From Pseudoflavonifractor sp. An184 (GTDB taxonomy: Bacteria > Bacillota > Clostridia > Oscillospirales > Oscillospiraceae): a DNA stretch of 60,360 nucleotides. Location of the stretch: contig NZ_NFKI01000018.1 in assembly GCF_002160305.1 (NCBI RefSeq), forward strand, positions 1 through 60,360. Direction: 5' to 3'. Made by a program: the position numbers and the translations under genes. The notes beneath the pieces were generated by a model. The model ran no database searches and was not told where the DNA came from. It saw only the letters and a list, made by a program, of their open reading frames with translations. Shown in pieces: positions 35,804 through 44,059 of this stretch. Positions within the stretch are counted from its first letter, which is position 1. Each line of letters begins with the position of its first letter.

Positions 35804-36928
35804 ATGCCAACATCCAAAGTTTATTTCACCGACCTCCGCACCCAGATCGGCGTCAGCCAGCTGGACAAGCTGGAGAAGCTGATCCGCGCCGCCGGAATCG
35901 GCGACATCGACTTTGACCACAAAATGACCGCCATCAAGATCCACTTCGGGGAGCCGGGCAACCTGACCTACCTGCGGCCCAACTACGCCAAGCGGGTGGC
36001 CGACGTGATCAAGTTCCTGGGCGGCCTGCCCTTCCTGACCGACTGCAACACCCTGTACCCCGGGCGGCGGAAAAACGCCCTGGAGCACATTGAGAGCGCC
36101 TATGAGAACGGCTTCACCCCCTACTCCACCGGCTGTCAGGTGATCATCGCCGACGGCCTGAAGGGCAGCGACGACATTGAGGTCCCGGTCCGGGGCGGGG
36201 AGTACGTGAAGGCCGCCAAGATCGGCCGGGCCATCATGGATGCGGACATCTTCATCAGCCTGAGCCACTTCAAGGGTCACGAGATGACCGGCTTCGGCGG
36301 GACCATCAAGAACATCGGCATGGGCTGCGGAAGCCGCCGGGGCAAGATGGAACAGCACGCGGCGGGAAAGCCCACCGTCTCCGCCAAGCGCTGCGTGGGC
36401 TGCCGCCAGTGCGCCAAGCAGTGCGCCCAGGACGCCATCTCCTATGGGGAGGACCGGAAGGCCTCCATCGACCACAGCAAGTGCGTGGGCTGCGGCCGGT
36501 GCATCGCCTCCTGCAACTTCGACGCCATTTCGGCGGAGAATGACGCGGCAATCCCGGACTTGAACCGGAAGATGGCCGAGTACGCCAAGGCGGTGGTGGA
36601 CGGGCGGCCCCAGTTCCACATCAGCCTGGTCATCGACGTGTCGCCCTACTGCGACTGCCACGGGGAGAACGACATGGCCATCCTGCCCGATGTGGGCATG
36701 TTCGCCTCCTTTGACCCGGTGGCCCTGGACCAGGCCTGCGCCGACGCCTGCCTGAAGCAGGAGCCCATCCCCGGCAGCCTGCTGGACGACAACATGCACG
36801 CCGAGGGCTTCTGCGACCACCACGACCACTTCAAGAACACCACCCCGGAGACCGACTGGAGGAGCTGTCTGGAGCACGCCGAGAAGATCGGCCTGGGCAG
36901 CCGCAGCTATGAGCTGATCCGCGTATAA
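35804..36928 (+). CDS. DUF362 domain protein with a 2[4Fe-4S] ferredoxin domain
   Basis: A 374-residue protein with a split DUF362 domain (about 1-180 and 255-370; IKIHFGEPGNLTYLRP, DADIFISLSHFKGHEMTGFGGTIKN) and an inserted ferredoxin domain, CVGCRQCAKQCAQ (Cys197, 200, 203, 207) and CVGCGRCIASCNF. Function is unknown; homologues are common in anaerobes and are thought to be redox proteins. ATG 35804 follows GAGGAGAG. No operon partner is evident. Confidence 0.9.
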   Translation: MPTSKVYFTDLRTQIGVSQLDKLEKLIRAAGIGDIDFDHKMTAIKIHFGEPGNLTYLRPNYAKRVADVIKFLGGLPFLTDCNTLYPGRRKNALEHIESAYENGFTPYSTGCQVIIADGLKGSDDIEVPVRGGEYVKAAKIGRAIMDADIFISLSHFKGHEMTGFGGTIKNIGMGCGSRRGKMEQHAAGKPTVSAKRCVGCRQCAKQCAQDAISYGEDRKASIDHSKCVGCGRCIASCNFDAISAENDAAIPDLNRKMAEYAKAVVDGRPQFHISLVIDVSPYCDCHGENDMAILPDVGMFASFDPVALDQACADACLKQEPIPGSLLDDNMHAEGFCDHHDHFKNTTPETDWRSCLEHAEKIGLGSRSYELIRV

Positions 36929-36943
36929 ATCCTGAAACTAAAA

Positions 36944-36972
36944 AGGGCCAGAGGAACAAATTCTCTGGCCCT
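36944..36972. repeat. Left flanking hairpin direct repeat of element A2
   Basis: A 29-nt hairpin (AGGGCCAGAGG paired with CTCTGGCCCT) matched at 27 of 29 positions by 37177-37205. A-run (36941-36944) on its left side and T-run after the right copy together look like one original terminator split by the element. Confidence 0.78.
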
Positions 36973-37176
36973 CAGCTTGTCGAAAAACCTCCCGAGTGTG
37001 GGCGGGGGAGCTCGAGGGGGCGGCAGCCCGCCTCGAGTGGGATCGAATGCCCTGAATGCCTTGCATGGCAAGGCGTTCAGCGAGCGCAGCGAGGACTTTT
37101 CCGCCGCTGAACGGCGGGAAAGTAACGGCATTTTTGCAGGCCGTCGGAAAAGTCTCTAGACTTTTTCGACGGCCTG
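36973..37176 (-). mobile_element. Family A element copy A2 (204 bp, inverted relative to A1)
   Basis: Aligns over its length with the reverse complement of A1. Ends are CAGCTTGTCGAAAAA and, as reverse complement of the other end, CAGGCCGTCGAAAAA. The 17-bp stem 37139-37155 with 37158-37174 differs from the equivalent A1 stem at three pairs, and in each case both partners changed, while the single mismatch is kept. It lies between convergent genes (DUF362 and the XerC-like recombinase). No coding capacity. Confidence 0.74.
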
Positions 37177-37205
37177 AGGGCCAGAGGAACAAAGCCTCTG
37201 GCCCT
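37177..37205. repeat. Right flanking hairpin direct repeat of element A2
   Basis: Second copy of the 29-nt hairpin at 36944-36972, followed by TTT; likely terminator of the flanking genes, duplicated around the element. Confidence 0.78.
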
Positions 37206-37242
37206 TTCCGGTTCTTCTGATGGTAGGCGGGAAGGGGAGAGG

Positions 37243-38286
37243 CTACATTTTTTCTCCCTCGTTTTCCTTGTTTTCCTCTAGTTTCCCCCGTTTTTTCACC
37301 TTCCCCAGGGGGTTGGCCCGGGCGGCTGTGCGTAAATCGTCGTTGTCCACGTGGGTGTAGATCTGGGTGGTGTTCAGGTGGTCGTGGCCCAGCACCTCCT
37401 GGAGGGTGCGCACATCCACGCCGTTTTGGAGCATCAGGGTGGCGGCCGTGTGGCGCAGTTTATGGGCGGAGTACTGGGTGCTGTCCAGGCCGGCGGCGGC
37501 CAGATGCTTCTTCACCAGCTTGTGAACCGCCGCCCGGGAGATGCGCCGCCGGTTCTGCAAGGTTACAAAGAGGGCGTTCTGGTCCACCAGGGTGAGCATG
37601 CTCCGCTCGGTGAGCCAGTCCTCCAGCGCGCTCTGACATGCCTCGTTGAGAAAGAGCATCCGCTCCTTGTTGCCCTTGCCCAACACCCGCAGCTGATTGC
37701 CACGCACGTCGGTGACGTTCAGCCCCACCAGCTCGGAGATCCGCAGGCCGCAGTTTAAAAACAGAGTTAGGATACAGTAATCCCGGGCCTGATTGGCCCC
37801 GTCCACGTGGTCCAAGAGGCTGACACTTTCTTCCAAATCCAGATACCGGGGCAGCGACTTTCTCAGATGGGGCGAATCCAGGTCCTGCATGGGGTTTTCG
37901 GAGATCAGCTTGGCCTTGTTGGTGAGGTACTTATAAAAGGAGCGGATGGCGGCCACCTTACGGGCCCGGGCGGGCGCGGAGAGCCCGCTGTGGGCGTCCG
38001 GGCTGTTGGGATGGACGATCCGGTCCCGGGACAGGTAGTTCATATAGGAATACACGTCGCTGAGGGTGACGGAGCCGACAAGCTCCAGATCCACGTCGTC
38101 AATGGAGATCTGGTCCAGCGGCGTATTGCGGGCGACGCGGCCTTTGTCCAGCTTGAGGAAGCGGAAAAAGTTCCGCAGGTCCAGAAAATATTCGTCCACG
38201 GTCCGGCGGGAGTGGCCCTGGATGGTCTCGTGGTAGACCAGGAAATCCCGCAGGATGGGCGGTGCATCAGTGCGATAATCCGTCAC
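37243..38286 (-). CDS. Tyrosine recombinase, XerC-like
   Basis: A 347-residue tyrosine recombinase, longer than classical XerC by about 45 residues. An N-terminal core-binding domain (15-120) precedes the catalytic domain with LRISELVGL (Arg), LGKGNKERML (Lys), HKLRHTAATLML (His, Arg), LGHDHLNTTQIYTH (His and Tyr nucleophile). The C-terminal tail is charged (KVKKRGKLEENKENEGEKM). It could be the XerC partner of XerD at 2680 or an independent recombinase; there is no adjacent element it obviously serves. GTG 38286 is the start in this frame; its ribosome binding site is weak. Confidence 0.85.
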   Translation of the reverse strand: MTDYRTDAPPILRDFLVYHETIQGHSRRTVDEYFLDLRNFFRFLKLDKGRVARNTPLDQISIDDVDLELVGSVTLSDVYSYMNYLSRDRIVHPNSPDAHSGLSAPARARKVAAIRSFYKYLTNKAKLISENPMQDLDSPHLRKSLPRYLDLEESVSLLDHVDGANQARDYCILTLFLNCGLRISELVGLNVTDVRGNQLRVLGKGNKERMLFLNEACQSALEDWLTERSMLTLVDQNALFVTLQNRRRISRAAVHKLVKKHLAAAGLDSTQYSAHKLRHTAATLMLQNGVDVRTLQEVLGHDHLNTTQIYTHVDNDDLRTAARANPLGKVKKRGKLEENKENEGEKM

Positions 38287-38857
38287 AAGTAATCAAATCG
38301 TGCAGCAAAAGACAAGAAGCCGGACCTGGAGCGCCGCAGGCTCCAAAGGCCTGAAATCCGGGAAAACCCAGGAGAGGGGCCATTTTGCCTCCTCTCAGGT
38401 CAACAAAATTTTTATTTTGTTGACCTACATTCCCAAATTCATAGCCGCCCTCCCCGGCGGCTCTTCTGGCTCTCAAGGCTCCTTCCAGCGGCGGACGATT
38501 TGTGCCTCCCTTCTCTTTCAGCATGGTTGGATTGTTTTTCTTATCTTACCACGTGCCAGAAGGTCCTGTCAACGGAAAACCACGGGTGCGCTCTGGAGCC
38601 AGAACCGCCCAAGCGGTCCGGCCTGTGTCCACTGGCGCTGTCCGCCGCGCTGCTCTGACAAACTGCCTGCGACGGACGCATACTGAGCCGCCCCTGTCCC
38701 GACGGCCCCGTGCTTTCGAGCCGCCCCCACTTTAAACAGCTGCAAACAGCTGCCTCCCACCGCTTGTCCAGTCTATTTTCGCGTGCTCCCTTTCCCTTCC
38801 CGGGAAAACCTGCTATAATTTCAAAGGACATAACGGAATCGACAGGGGGAATTCTCC
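38287..38857. other. Intergenic region between the divergent XerC-like and DUF554 genes
   Basis: About 570 bases with no supported gene. It holds a perfect 30-nt palindrome (38397-38426) and a probable promoter for the DUF554 gene (extended -10 TGCTATAAT at 38811-38818). The remainder is GC-rich with nothing recognised. Confidence 0.55.
38397..38426. promoter_or_regulatory. Perfect 30-nt AT-rich palindrome upstream of the recombinase
   Basis: AGGTCAACAAAAT, loop TTTT, ATTTTGTTGACCT. It is unlike the GC-rich repeats of this window. It could be a regulator-binding site, a terminator on either strand, or a recombination-related site. Position is 110 bases upstream of the recombinase start. Confidence 0.55.
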
Positions 38858-39598
38858 ATGATCGGCACGGGAACCATCGCCAATGTCCTGGCCATTATAG
38901 CGGGCGGCTCACTGGGCCTGCTGGCCAAGGGCGGCTTGAAAGAGCACTACCAGGAGGGTATTTTGAAGGCTCTGGGGCTGGCCACCCTGTTCATTGGGGC
39001 CTCGGGGGCTCTGGCGGGGATGCTGGCCGCGGAAAACGGCGTTCTCTCCTCTGCCGGCACGGGCAAAACCCTGGCCATGATCCTGGCACTGGCCCTGGGG
39101 GCGCTGGCGGGCGAATTCATCGACCTGGACCGGCGCATGGAGCAGCTGGGGGCCTGGCTGAAAGCCAAGGCCGACCGGGGCGGCGACAGTCATTTTATCC
39201 AGGGCTTTGTCACCGCCTCCCTCACCGTGTGCATCGGGGCTATGGCCATCGTAGGCTCCATTCAGGACGGCCTCACCGGCGACGCGGCCACCCTGTACAC
39301 CAAATCCATCCTGGACTTTATGATCGTGATGATCTTCGCCTCCATCTACGGCAAAGGGGCCATCTTCTCCGCCCTGCCGGTGGGAGTGCTCCAGGGGGCG
39401 GTCACCCTCTGCGCCGGGCTGGTGGCCCCAATATTCAGCGATGGGGTCATCGCCAACCTGTCCTTGCTGGGAAATATGCTCATCTTCTGCGTGGGGGTCA
39501 ACCTGTGCTTCGGCGCCAAGTTTAAAGTGGCCAACCTCCTCCCTGCCCTGGTTTTCGGACCGGTGTTTCAGTGGGCGGTGTCTTTCCTTCCGATATAA
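38858..39598 (+). CDS. DUF554 family membrane protein
   Basis: A 246-residue inner-membrane protein of the DUF554 (YdfK/YqgA) family, with about seven hydrophobic segments. The N-terminal GTGTIANVLAIIAGGSLGLLAKGGL and the central GFVTASLTVCIGAMAIVGSIQDGLTGD are family signatures. Function unknown. ATG 38858 follows CAGGGGGAA. It is a single-gene unit with its own terminator (39611-39650). Confidence 0.9.
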   Translation: MIGTGTIANVLAIIAGGSLGLLAKGGLKEHYQEGILKALGLATLFIGASGALAGMLAAENGVLSSAGTGKTLAMILALALGALAGEFIDLDRRMEQLGAWLKAKADRGGDSHFIQGFVTASLTVCIGAMAIVGSIQDGLTGDAATLYTKSILDFMIVMIFASIYGKGAIFSALPVGVLQGAVTLCAGLVAPIFSDGVIANLSLLGNMLIFCVGVNLCFGAKFKVANLLPALVFGPVFQWAVSFLPI

Positions 39599-39610
39599 AT
39601 TGATGGGTAA

Positions 39611-39650
39611 ACAGAGCCTCTCCGGCCGCTTCGGAGGGGCTCTGTTCTAT
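39611..39650 (+). terminator. Intrinsic terminator after DUF554
   Basis: ACAGAGCC-CTCCG with CGGAG-GGCTCTGT and TCTATTTG following; a strong stem past the stop. Confidence 0.8.
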
Positions 39651-39660
39651 TTGAAGGCGC

Positions 39661-39695
39661 AAAAATTGAGGCGGTCCCGGATCGGGACCGCCTCT
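39661..39695 (-). terminator. Intrinsic terminator after the P-type ATPase gene
   Basis: On the minus strand, GAGGCGGTCCC pairs with GGGACCGCCTC, followed by AATTTTT, just beyond the ATPase stop. Confidence 0.85.
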
Positions 39696-39719
39696 GCAAA
39701 AGAAAGGAAAGGAAGATGG

Positions 39720-42353
39720 TCATCGCAGACCAACACACTTGCCGATCTGGATGACGACAGTGGGCGATAGGGCGAGCAGGGCGCACAGGCCGATCTGCTC
39801 CATGGTAAAGGGGGCCACCTGGAAGAGGCCGCTCAGGAAGGGCACAAACAGCACCGCCGCCAGCAGCACGATTCCAGCGCAGAAGGCGGCCAAGCTGGCC
39901 TTGTTGCTCAAAAAGCCCAGGGCGAAGATGGACTGCTGCCCCCTGCAGTTGAAGCCGTGGAACAGCCGGGCCAGGGTGAGGGTGGCAAAGGCCAGCGTCA
40001 TGGCCAGGGCGCTCCCCCCGCTGTTCAGGCCCATAAAGTAGGCGGCCATGGTGGCGGCGGCGATGAGAAGGCCGTACACGCCGATGCGGCCCATGAGAGA
40101 CCGGCTCAGGATGGGCTCCTTGGGGTCCCGGGGCTTCTGGGAGAGCAGGTCGCCGGTGGCAGGCTCCACCCCGATGGCGATGGCGGGCAGGGAGTCGGTC
40201 AGCAGGTTGATAAACAGCAGGTGAACCGGCAGGAAGGGATTGGGCAGGCCCAGAATCGAGGTGACCAGTACGCTGAAAATGCCCGCCATATTCCCCGAGA
40301 GCAGGAAGGTGATGGCGTTTTTGATGTTGGTGTACACGCCCCGGCCGTTGACCACCGCTTTGACGATGGTGGCAAAGTTGTCGTCGGCCAGGATCATGGC
40401 GGCGGCGTCCTTGGACACCTCGGTGCCGGTGATACCCATAGCCACGCCGATGTCCGCGGACTTGAGGGCGGGAGCGTCGTTCACCCCGTCGCCGGTCATG
40501 GCCACAATCTTCCCCTTGCGCTTCCAGGCGTTGACGATGCGGATCTTGTGCTCCGGGGACACCCGGGCGTAGACGGACACATGCTCCAGCTTCCGGTCCA
40601 GCGCCTGGTCGTCCAGCTCGTCCAGCTCCCCGCCGGACAGGGCCTCGTCTCCCTCCTGGAGAATGCCGATCTGTTTGGCAATGGCAGAGGCGGTGACCTT
40701 GTGGTCGCCGGTGATCATCACGGTGCGGATGCCGCCCCGCTTGGCGTCGGCCACCGCCTGAACTGCCTCCGGACGGGGCGGGTCGATCATGGAGATCAGA
40801 CCGATAAAGGTGTAGTCCCGCTCATCCACCAGGGTGACCTGCCGGGCTCCCGGCATCCCACGGAAAGCAAAGGCCAGCACCCGCAGCCCCTGGCTGGACA
40901 GAGCCTGGTTCACTGCCAGAATCTGCTCCCGCCGTTCCTGTGTCAGCTCTACAACCCCCTCGGAGGTGAGCAGGCTCACAGACCGGTCCAGCAGCACATC
41001 CAGCGCCCCCTTGGTGAGCATCACCGTCTCCCCCTCCTCCAGCACGTGGAGGGTGGACATGAGCTTCCGGTCGGAGTCAAAGGCCAGCTCGCACAGCCGG
41101 GGGTACTGCTCCCGGTAGGCCCGCTCCTCGATGCCCATGCGGTCGCCGATCATAATGAGGGCCACCTCGGTGGGGTCGCCCACGGCGGTCCCCTTCTCCT
41201 CGTCGGTAGTGGCGTCGCTGGCCAGGATGGCGGCACGGACCAGCCGCCGGTGAATGGGGTTCTCCAGCGTCAGCTCCTGGCAGGAAATGAGCTCCCCGTC
41301 TACAAAGGCGGTCTGGGGGGTCATTTTGTTCTGGGTGAGGGTGCCCGTCTTGTCCGAACAGATCACCGACACCGCCCCCAGGGTCTCCACCGCCTTGAGC
41401 TCCTTCATGATGGCGTTCTCCTTGGCCATCTTCTGGGTGCCCATGGCCTGGACGATGGTGACAATGGAGCTGAGGGCCTCGGGGATGGCGGCCACCGCCA
41501 GGGCCACGGCGAACATGAGGGAGTCCAGGATGGCCTGGGTGCCGAAGCTGCCCGCGTGGTACAGGGACAGGGCGAACACGCCCACGCAGATGATGAGGAT
41601 AATCATGGCCAGCCGGCGGCTGAACTGGTCCAGGCTCTCCTGGAGGGGAGTCTTGCGCCGCTGGGTCTGGTTCATCAGGGCGGCCACCTTTCCCAGCTCG
41701 GTGTCCATGCCGGTGCCGGTGATCACCACCAGGGCCCGGCCATAGGTGACCAGAGAGCCGGAGAACACCAGGTTTTTCCGGTCCCCAAGGGCCACCTTGT
41801 CCCCCTCAATGACCGCCTCGGTCTTCTCCACACCCTCGCTCTCGCCGGTGAGGGAGCTCTCGTTCACTTTCAGGGAGTAGTTATGGAGAATGCGGCCGTC
41901 GGCCACCACCATGTCCCCCGCCTCCAGCTCCACAATGTCGCCGGGGACGATCTGGGCGGAGGGAATCACCAGCCGCTCCCCGTCCCGGAGCACCCGGGCG
42001 GTGGGGGCGGACATGGCCTTCAAGCTCTCCAGGGATTTTTCCGCCTTGCAGTGCTGGACGGTGCCCAGCACCGCATTGAGGATCAGCACCGCAAAGATGA
42101 CGATGGTGCTCTCCACATTGCCGGACAGCATGGAGATCACAGCGGCGGCAATGAGAATCACCACCAGCAGGTCCTTGAACTGCTCCAAGAACACCTGCCA
42201 CACCGGCTTCTTTTTCTCCTCCCGCAGCGCGTTGGGGCCGAATCGCTCCAGCCGCTCCTGGGCCTGCTGGGAAGTGAGGCCCTCCTCCCTGCTCTCCACG
42301 GCCGCTAAGACCTGTTCGGGGGTCTGACTGTAATACCGGGACTCCATGGACAT
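39720..42353 (-). CDS. Calcium/manganese-type cation-transporting P-type ATPase
   Basis: An 877-residue P2A-type ATPase. N-terminal cation ATPase domain, TGES actuator (TGESEGVEKTE), phosphorylation site DKTGTLT with Asp334, hinge MITGDHKVTASAIA, TGDGVNDAPALKSADIGVAMG and ten predicted helices. The family usually exports Ca2+; homologues behind yybP-ykoY riboswitches are linked to Mn2+ homeostasis. That riboswitch precedes this gene, so Mn2+ export is favoured. ATG 42353 follows GGAGGGAAGGAG; the frame extends upstream to 42380 without support. Confidence 0.92.
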   Translation of the reverse strand: MSMESRYYSQTPEQVLAAVESREEGLTSQQAQERLERFGPNALREEKKKPVWQVFLEQFKDLLVVILIAAAVISMLSGNVESTIVIFAVLILNAVLGTVQHCKAEKSLESLKAMSAPTARVLRDGERLVIPSAQIVPGDIVELEAGDMVVADGRILHNYSLKVNESSLTGESEGVEKTEAVIEGDKVALGDRKNLVFSGSLVTYGRALVVITGTGMDTELGKVAALMNQTQRRKTPLQESLDQFSRRLAMIILIICVGVFALSLYHAGSFGTQAILDSLMFAVALAVAAIPEALSSIVTIVQAMGTQKMAKENAIMKELKAVETLGAVSVICSDKTGTLTQNKMTPQTAFVDGELISCQELTLENPIHRRLVRAAILASDATTDEEKGTAVGDPTEVALIMIGDRMGIEERAYREQYPRLCELAFDSDRKLMSTLHVLEEGETVMLTKGALDVLLDRSVSLLTSEGVVELTQERREQILAVNQALSSQGLRVLAFAFRGMPGARQVTLVDERDYTFIGLISMIDPPRPEAVQAVADAKRGGIRTVMITGDHKVTASAIAKQIGILQEGDEALSGGELDELDDQALDRKLEHVSVYARVSPEHKIRIVNAWKRKGKIVAMTGDGVNDAPALKSADIGVAMGITGTEVSKDAAAMILADDNFATIVKAVVNGRGVYTNIKNAITFLLSGNMAGIFSVLVTSILGLPNPFLPVHLLFINLLTDSLPAIAIGVEPATGDLLSQKPRDPKEPILSRSLMGRIGVYGLLIAAATMAAYFMGLNSGGSALAMTLAFATLTLARLFHGFNCRGQQSIFALGFLSNKASLAAFCAGIVLLAAVLFVPFLSGLFQVAPFTMEQIGLCALLALSPTVVIQIGKCVGLR

Positions 42354-42445
42354 GTCTCTCCTTCCCTCCGCCGGAACCATGCAGCTTCAGCGGATCTGGT
42401 TTGCATTTTAGAAGCGGTCGTCCGGGATCAGGGCGGGCTGCAAAG

Positions 42446-42498
42446 AAAAAAAGACTTCTGCGCAAACGTCTGCAATCAAACGCTTACGCAAAAGTCTT
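42446..42498 (-). terminator. Terminator of the yybP-ykoY riboswitch
   Basis: On the minus strand, an 18-bp stem with three G-U pairs (42481-42498 with 42451-42468), followed by TTTTTTT. Its 5' arm overlaps the 3' strand of aptamer helix P1 (42488-42494), so ligand-bound aptamer and terminator exclude each other. Confidence 0.88.
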
Positions 42499-42581
42499 GT
42501 AACCGAAATTCTCGGCGTCCGCTGCCAGGCTTGCGTTTCAAGCCGGGATGTTGACAGCGGCCCTGCACTACTCCCTTTTGC
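42488..42581 (-). ncRNA. yybP-ykoY Mn2+ riboswitch
   Basis: On the minus strand: GCAAAAGGGAGTAG, CTGTCAACAT, GGCAGCGGACGCCGAG, GGTTACAAGAC and CTTTTGC, the conserved blocks of yybP-ykoY. P1 is GCAAAAG (42575-42581) with CTTTTGC (42488-42494). This class binds Mn2+ and normally turns on export genes. Position upstream of a P-type cation ATPase agrees. Confidence 0.85.
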
Positions 42582-42593
42582 TTCCGTGAAGCT

Positions 42594-42622
42594 AGTATAC
42601 CAGTCAGGGTTTCTTCTGTCAA
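42594..42622 (-). promoter_or_regulatory. Promoter of the riboswitch-ATPase transcript
   Basis: On the minus strand, TTGACA (42617-42622), a 17-nt spacer and TATACT (42594-42599), next to the aptamer. Confidence 0.9.
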
Positions 42623-42730
42623 GTCGGAAATGAAGTTTTTTTGTTAAGAACCTGCAAATTTTGATTTTCAGCTTTTACAAGAGGTTTCCCACAAAATCCT
42701 TTTGCCTGCACGGCATGTATAAACTCAAGA

Positions 42731-42789
42731 GGCGAAACGCAGTTTCGCACAAAGTTCTTTTGGTTACTTTTCTTTCAAGAAAAGTAACG
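42731..42789 (-). repeat. Family D double-hairpin repeat, copy D1, overlapping the ispF 3' end
   Basis: Two hairpins: GCGAAAC-GCA-GTTTCGC (42732-42748) and a 26-nt palindrome GTTACTTTTCTT...AAGAAAAGTAAC (42763-42788), joined by AAAGTTCTTTTG. The second contains the last codons and stop of ispF. Related copies are at 48776-48836 and 49261-49321. Confidence 0.72.
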
Positions 42790-43249
42790 CTACCGCGTGG
42801 GCGGCGATGCCCTCCTCGGCGCCGGTAAAGCCCAGCTTCTCCTCGGTGGTGGCCTTCACGTTCACCTGCTCCGGCTCCACCTTCATCCGGGCGGCCAGGT
42901 TATCCCGCATGCTCTCGATATAGGGGGCCAGCTTGGGTTTCTGGGCCAGGATGGTGGCGTCCACGTTGCCCACCTGGTACCCCTTCTTCTCCAGCAGCTC
43001 CACCACATGGTCCAGCAGCTTCAGGCTGTCCGCCCCCGCATAGGCCGGGTCGGTGTCCGGGAAGTGCCGTCCGATGTCCCCCAGGGCCGCCGCCCCCAGC
43101 AGGGCGTCCATCACCGCGTGGGTGAGCACGTCCGCGTCCGAGTGGCCCAGCAGCCCCAGGGTGTGGGGCACCTCCACCCCGCCCAGAATCAGCTTCCGGC
43201 CCTCTACCAGCCGGTGTACGTCGTATCCGTGTCCAATGCGCATGGTCAT
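42764..43249 (-). CDS. ispF: 2-C-methyl-D-erythritol 2,4-cyclodiphosphate synthase
   Basis: A 161-residue enzyme of the MEP isoprenoid pathway. Zinc ligands appear in GHGYDVHRL (Asp, His) and in [55 protein letters not shown] is the family C-terminal signature. ATG 43249 overlaps the ispD stop by four bases. The last residues (LLFLKEK) come from family D repeat D1, and an unrelated gene here (49296-50537) ends almost identically. Confidence 0.95.
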   Translation of the reverse strand: MTMRIGHGYDVHRLVEGRKLILGGVEVPHTLGLLGHSDADVLTHAVMDALLGAAALGDIGRHFPDTDPAYAGADSLKLLDHVVELLEKKGYQVGNVDATILAQKPKLAPYIESMRDNLAARMKVEPEQVNVKATTEEKLGFTGAEEGIAAHAVALLFLKEK

Positions 43250-43983
43250 CCCAGCTCTCCCCTCTCCCGCGCGTCCAAAATGGCCTCCCCCACGATCAGG
43301 TCAAAGGGGGTGGTCAGCTTCAAATTCTCCCGGCTTCCCCGGGTGAGGGACACCTTCATGCCCAGCCGCTCCACGGCGGCGCAGTCGTCGGTGAGCACCT
43401 CCCCGTCCTCCAGAGCTTTCTGCACCGCCGCGCGGATCAGGTCGGCCTGGAACACCTGGGGGGTCTGGACGGCAAACAGGGTGGAGCGGTCCACCGTCTC
43501 CACCGCCAGGCCGTTTTCCGAGCGCTTCACCGTGTCGGTGATGGGCACCGCCGGGGCAGCCGCCCCGGTCTGGGCCGCCCTGTGGAGGACCTCCTCCAGC
43601 ACGTCGGGCGGCAGCAGGGGCCGGGCCCCGTCGTGGATGGCGATGAGCTCCGCGTCCTCCCGCACCTCGCTTAACCCGGCCTGGACCGAGTGGATGCGCT
43701 CCTTGCCCCCCTTGATGACCTTGCTCACCTTGGTGAGGGCAAAGTCCTGGCAGATGCTGCCCACCTCCACCATCAGGTCCTCCCGGGTGACCACGACGAT
43801 CTCCGCGATGTCCGGGCACTGCTGAAACACCCGCAGGGTGTGAACCAGCACCGGCAGCTCCCCCAGGGTGGTGAGCACCTTGTCGATGCCCTCCATCCGC
43901 CGGGCGCTCCCGGCCGCCACCACCACGGCGGACCAGATATGTACCGATTTCTTCCGGCCCAGCCGGGAAAGAAGACCTGCCAT
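43246..43983 (-). CDS. ispD: 2-C-methyl-D-erythritol 4-phosphate cytidylyltransferase
   Basis: A 245-residue MEP-pathway enzyme that couples CTP to methylerythritol phosphate. The signature [18 protein letters not shown] forms the CTP-binding loop; [11 protein letters not shown] and [13 protein letters not shown] are typical. I chose ATG 43983 preceded by GGAGGA; a TTG at 44004 would add seven residues and lies within a terminator. Tightly coupled to ispF. Confidence 0.94.
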   Translation of the reverse strand: MAGLLSRLGRKKSVHIWSAVVVAAGSARRMEGIDKVLTTLGELPVLVHTLRVFQQCPDIAEIVVVTREDLMVEVGSICQDFALTKVSKVIKGGKERIHSVQAGLSEVREDAELIAIHDGARPLLPPDVLEEVLHRAAQTGAAAPAVPITDTVKRSENGLAVETVDRSTLFAVQTPQVFQADLIRAAVQKALEDGEVLTDDCAAVERLGMKVSLTRGSRENLKLTTPFDLIVGEAILDARERGELG

Positions 43984-44002
43984 CCTCTTGTTCCTCCTCC
44001 GC

Positions 44003-44028
44003 AAAAGAGGAGCCCTTCGGCTCCCCCT
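44003..44028 (-). terminator. Terminator between carD and ispD
   Basis: On the minus strand, GGGGAGCC-GAAG-GGCTCC then TCTTTTGC. It should reduce read-through from carD into ispDF. Confidence 0.75.
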
Positions 44029-44059
44029 TGTCCAGTCTATGCGTTTTCCTGTTGTGTGA

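Noticed and set aside
37243-38286. Integrase marking a prophage or ICE
   Set aside because: Flanking genes are ordinary chromosomal genes, and no attachment repeats, phage or conjugation genes are in the surroundings.
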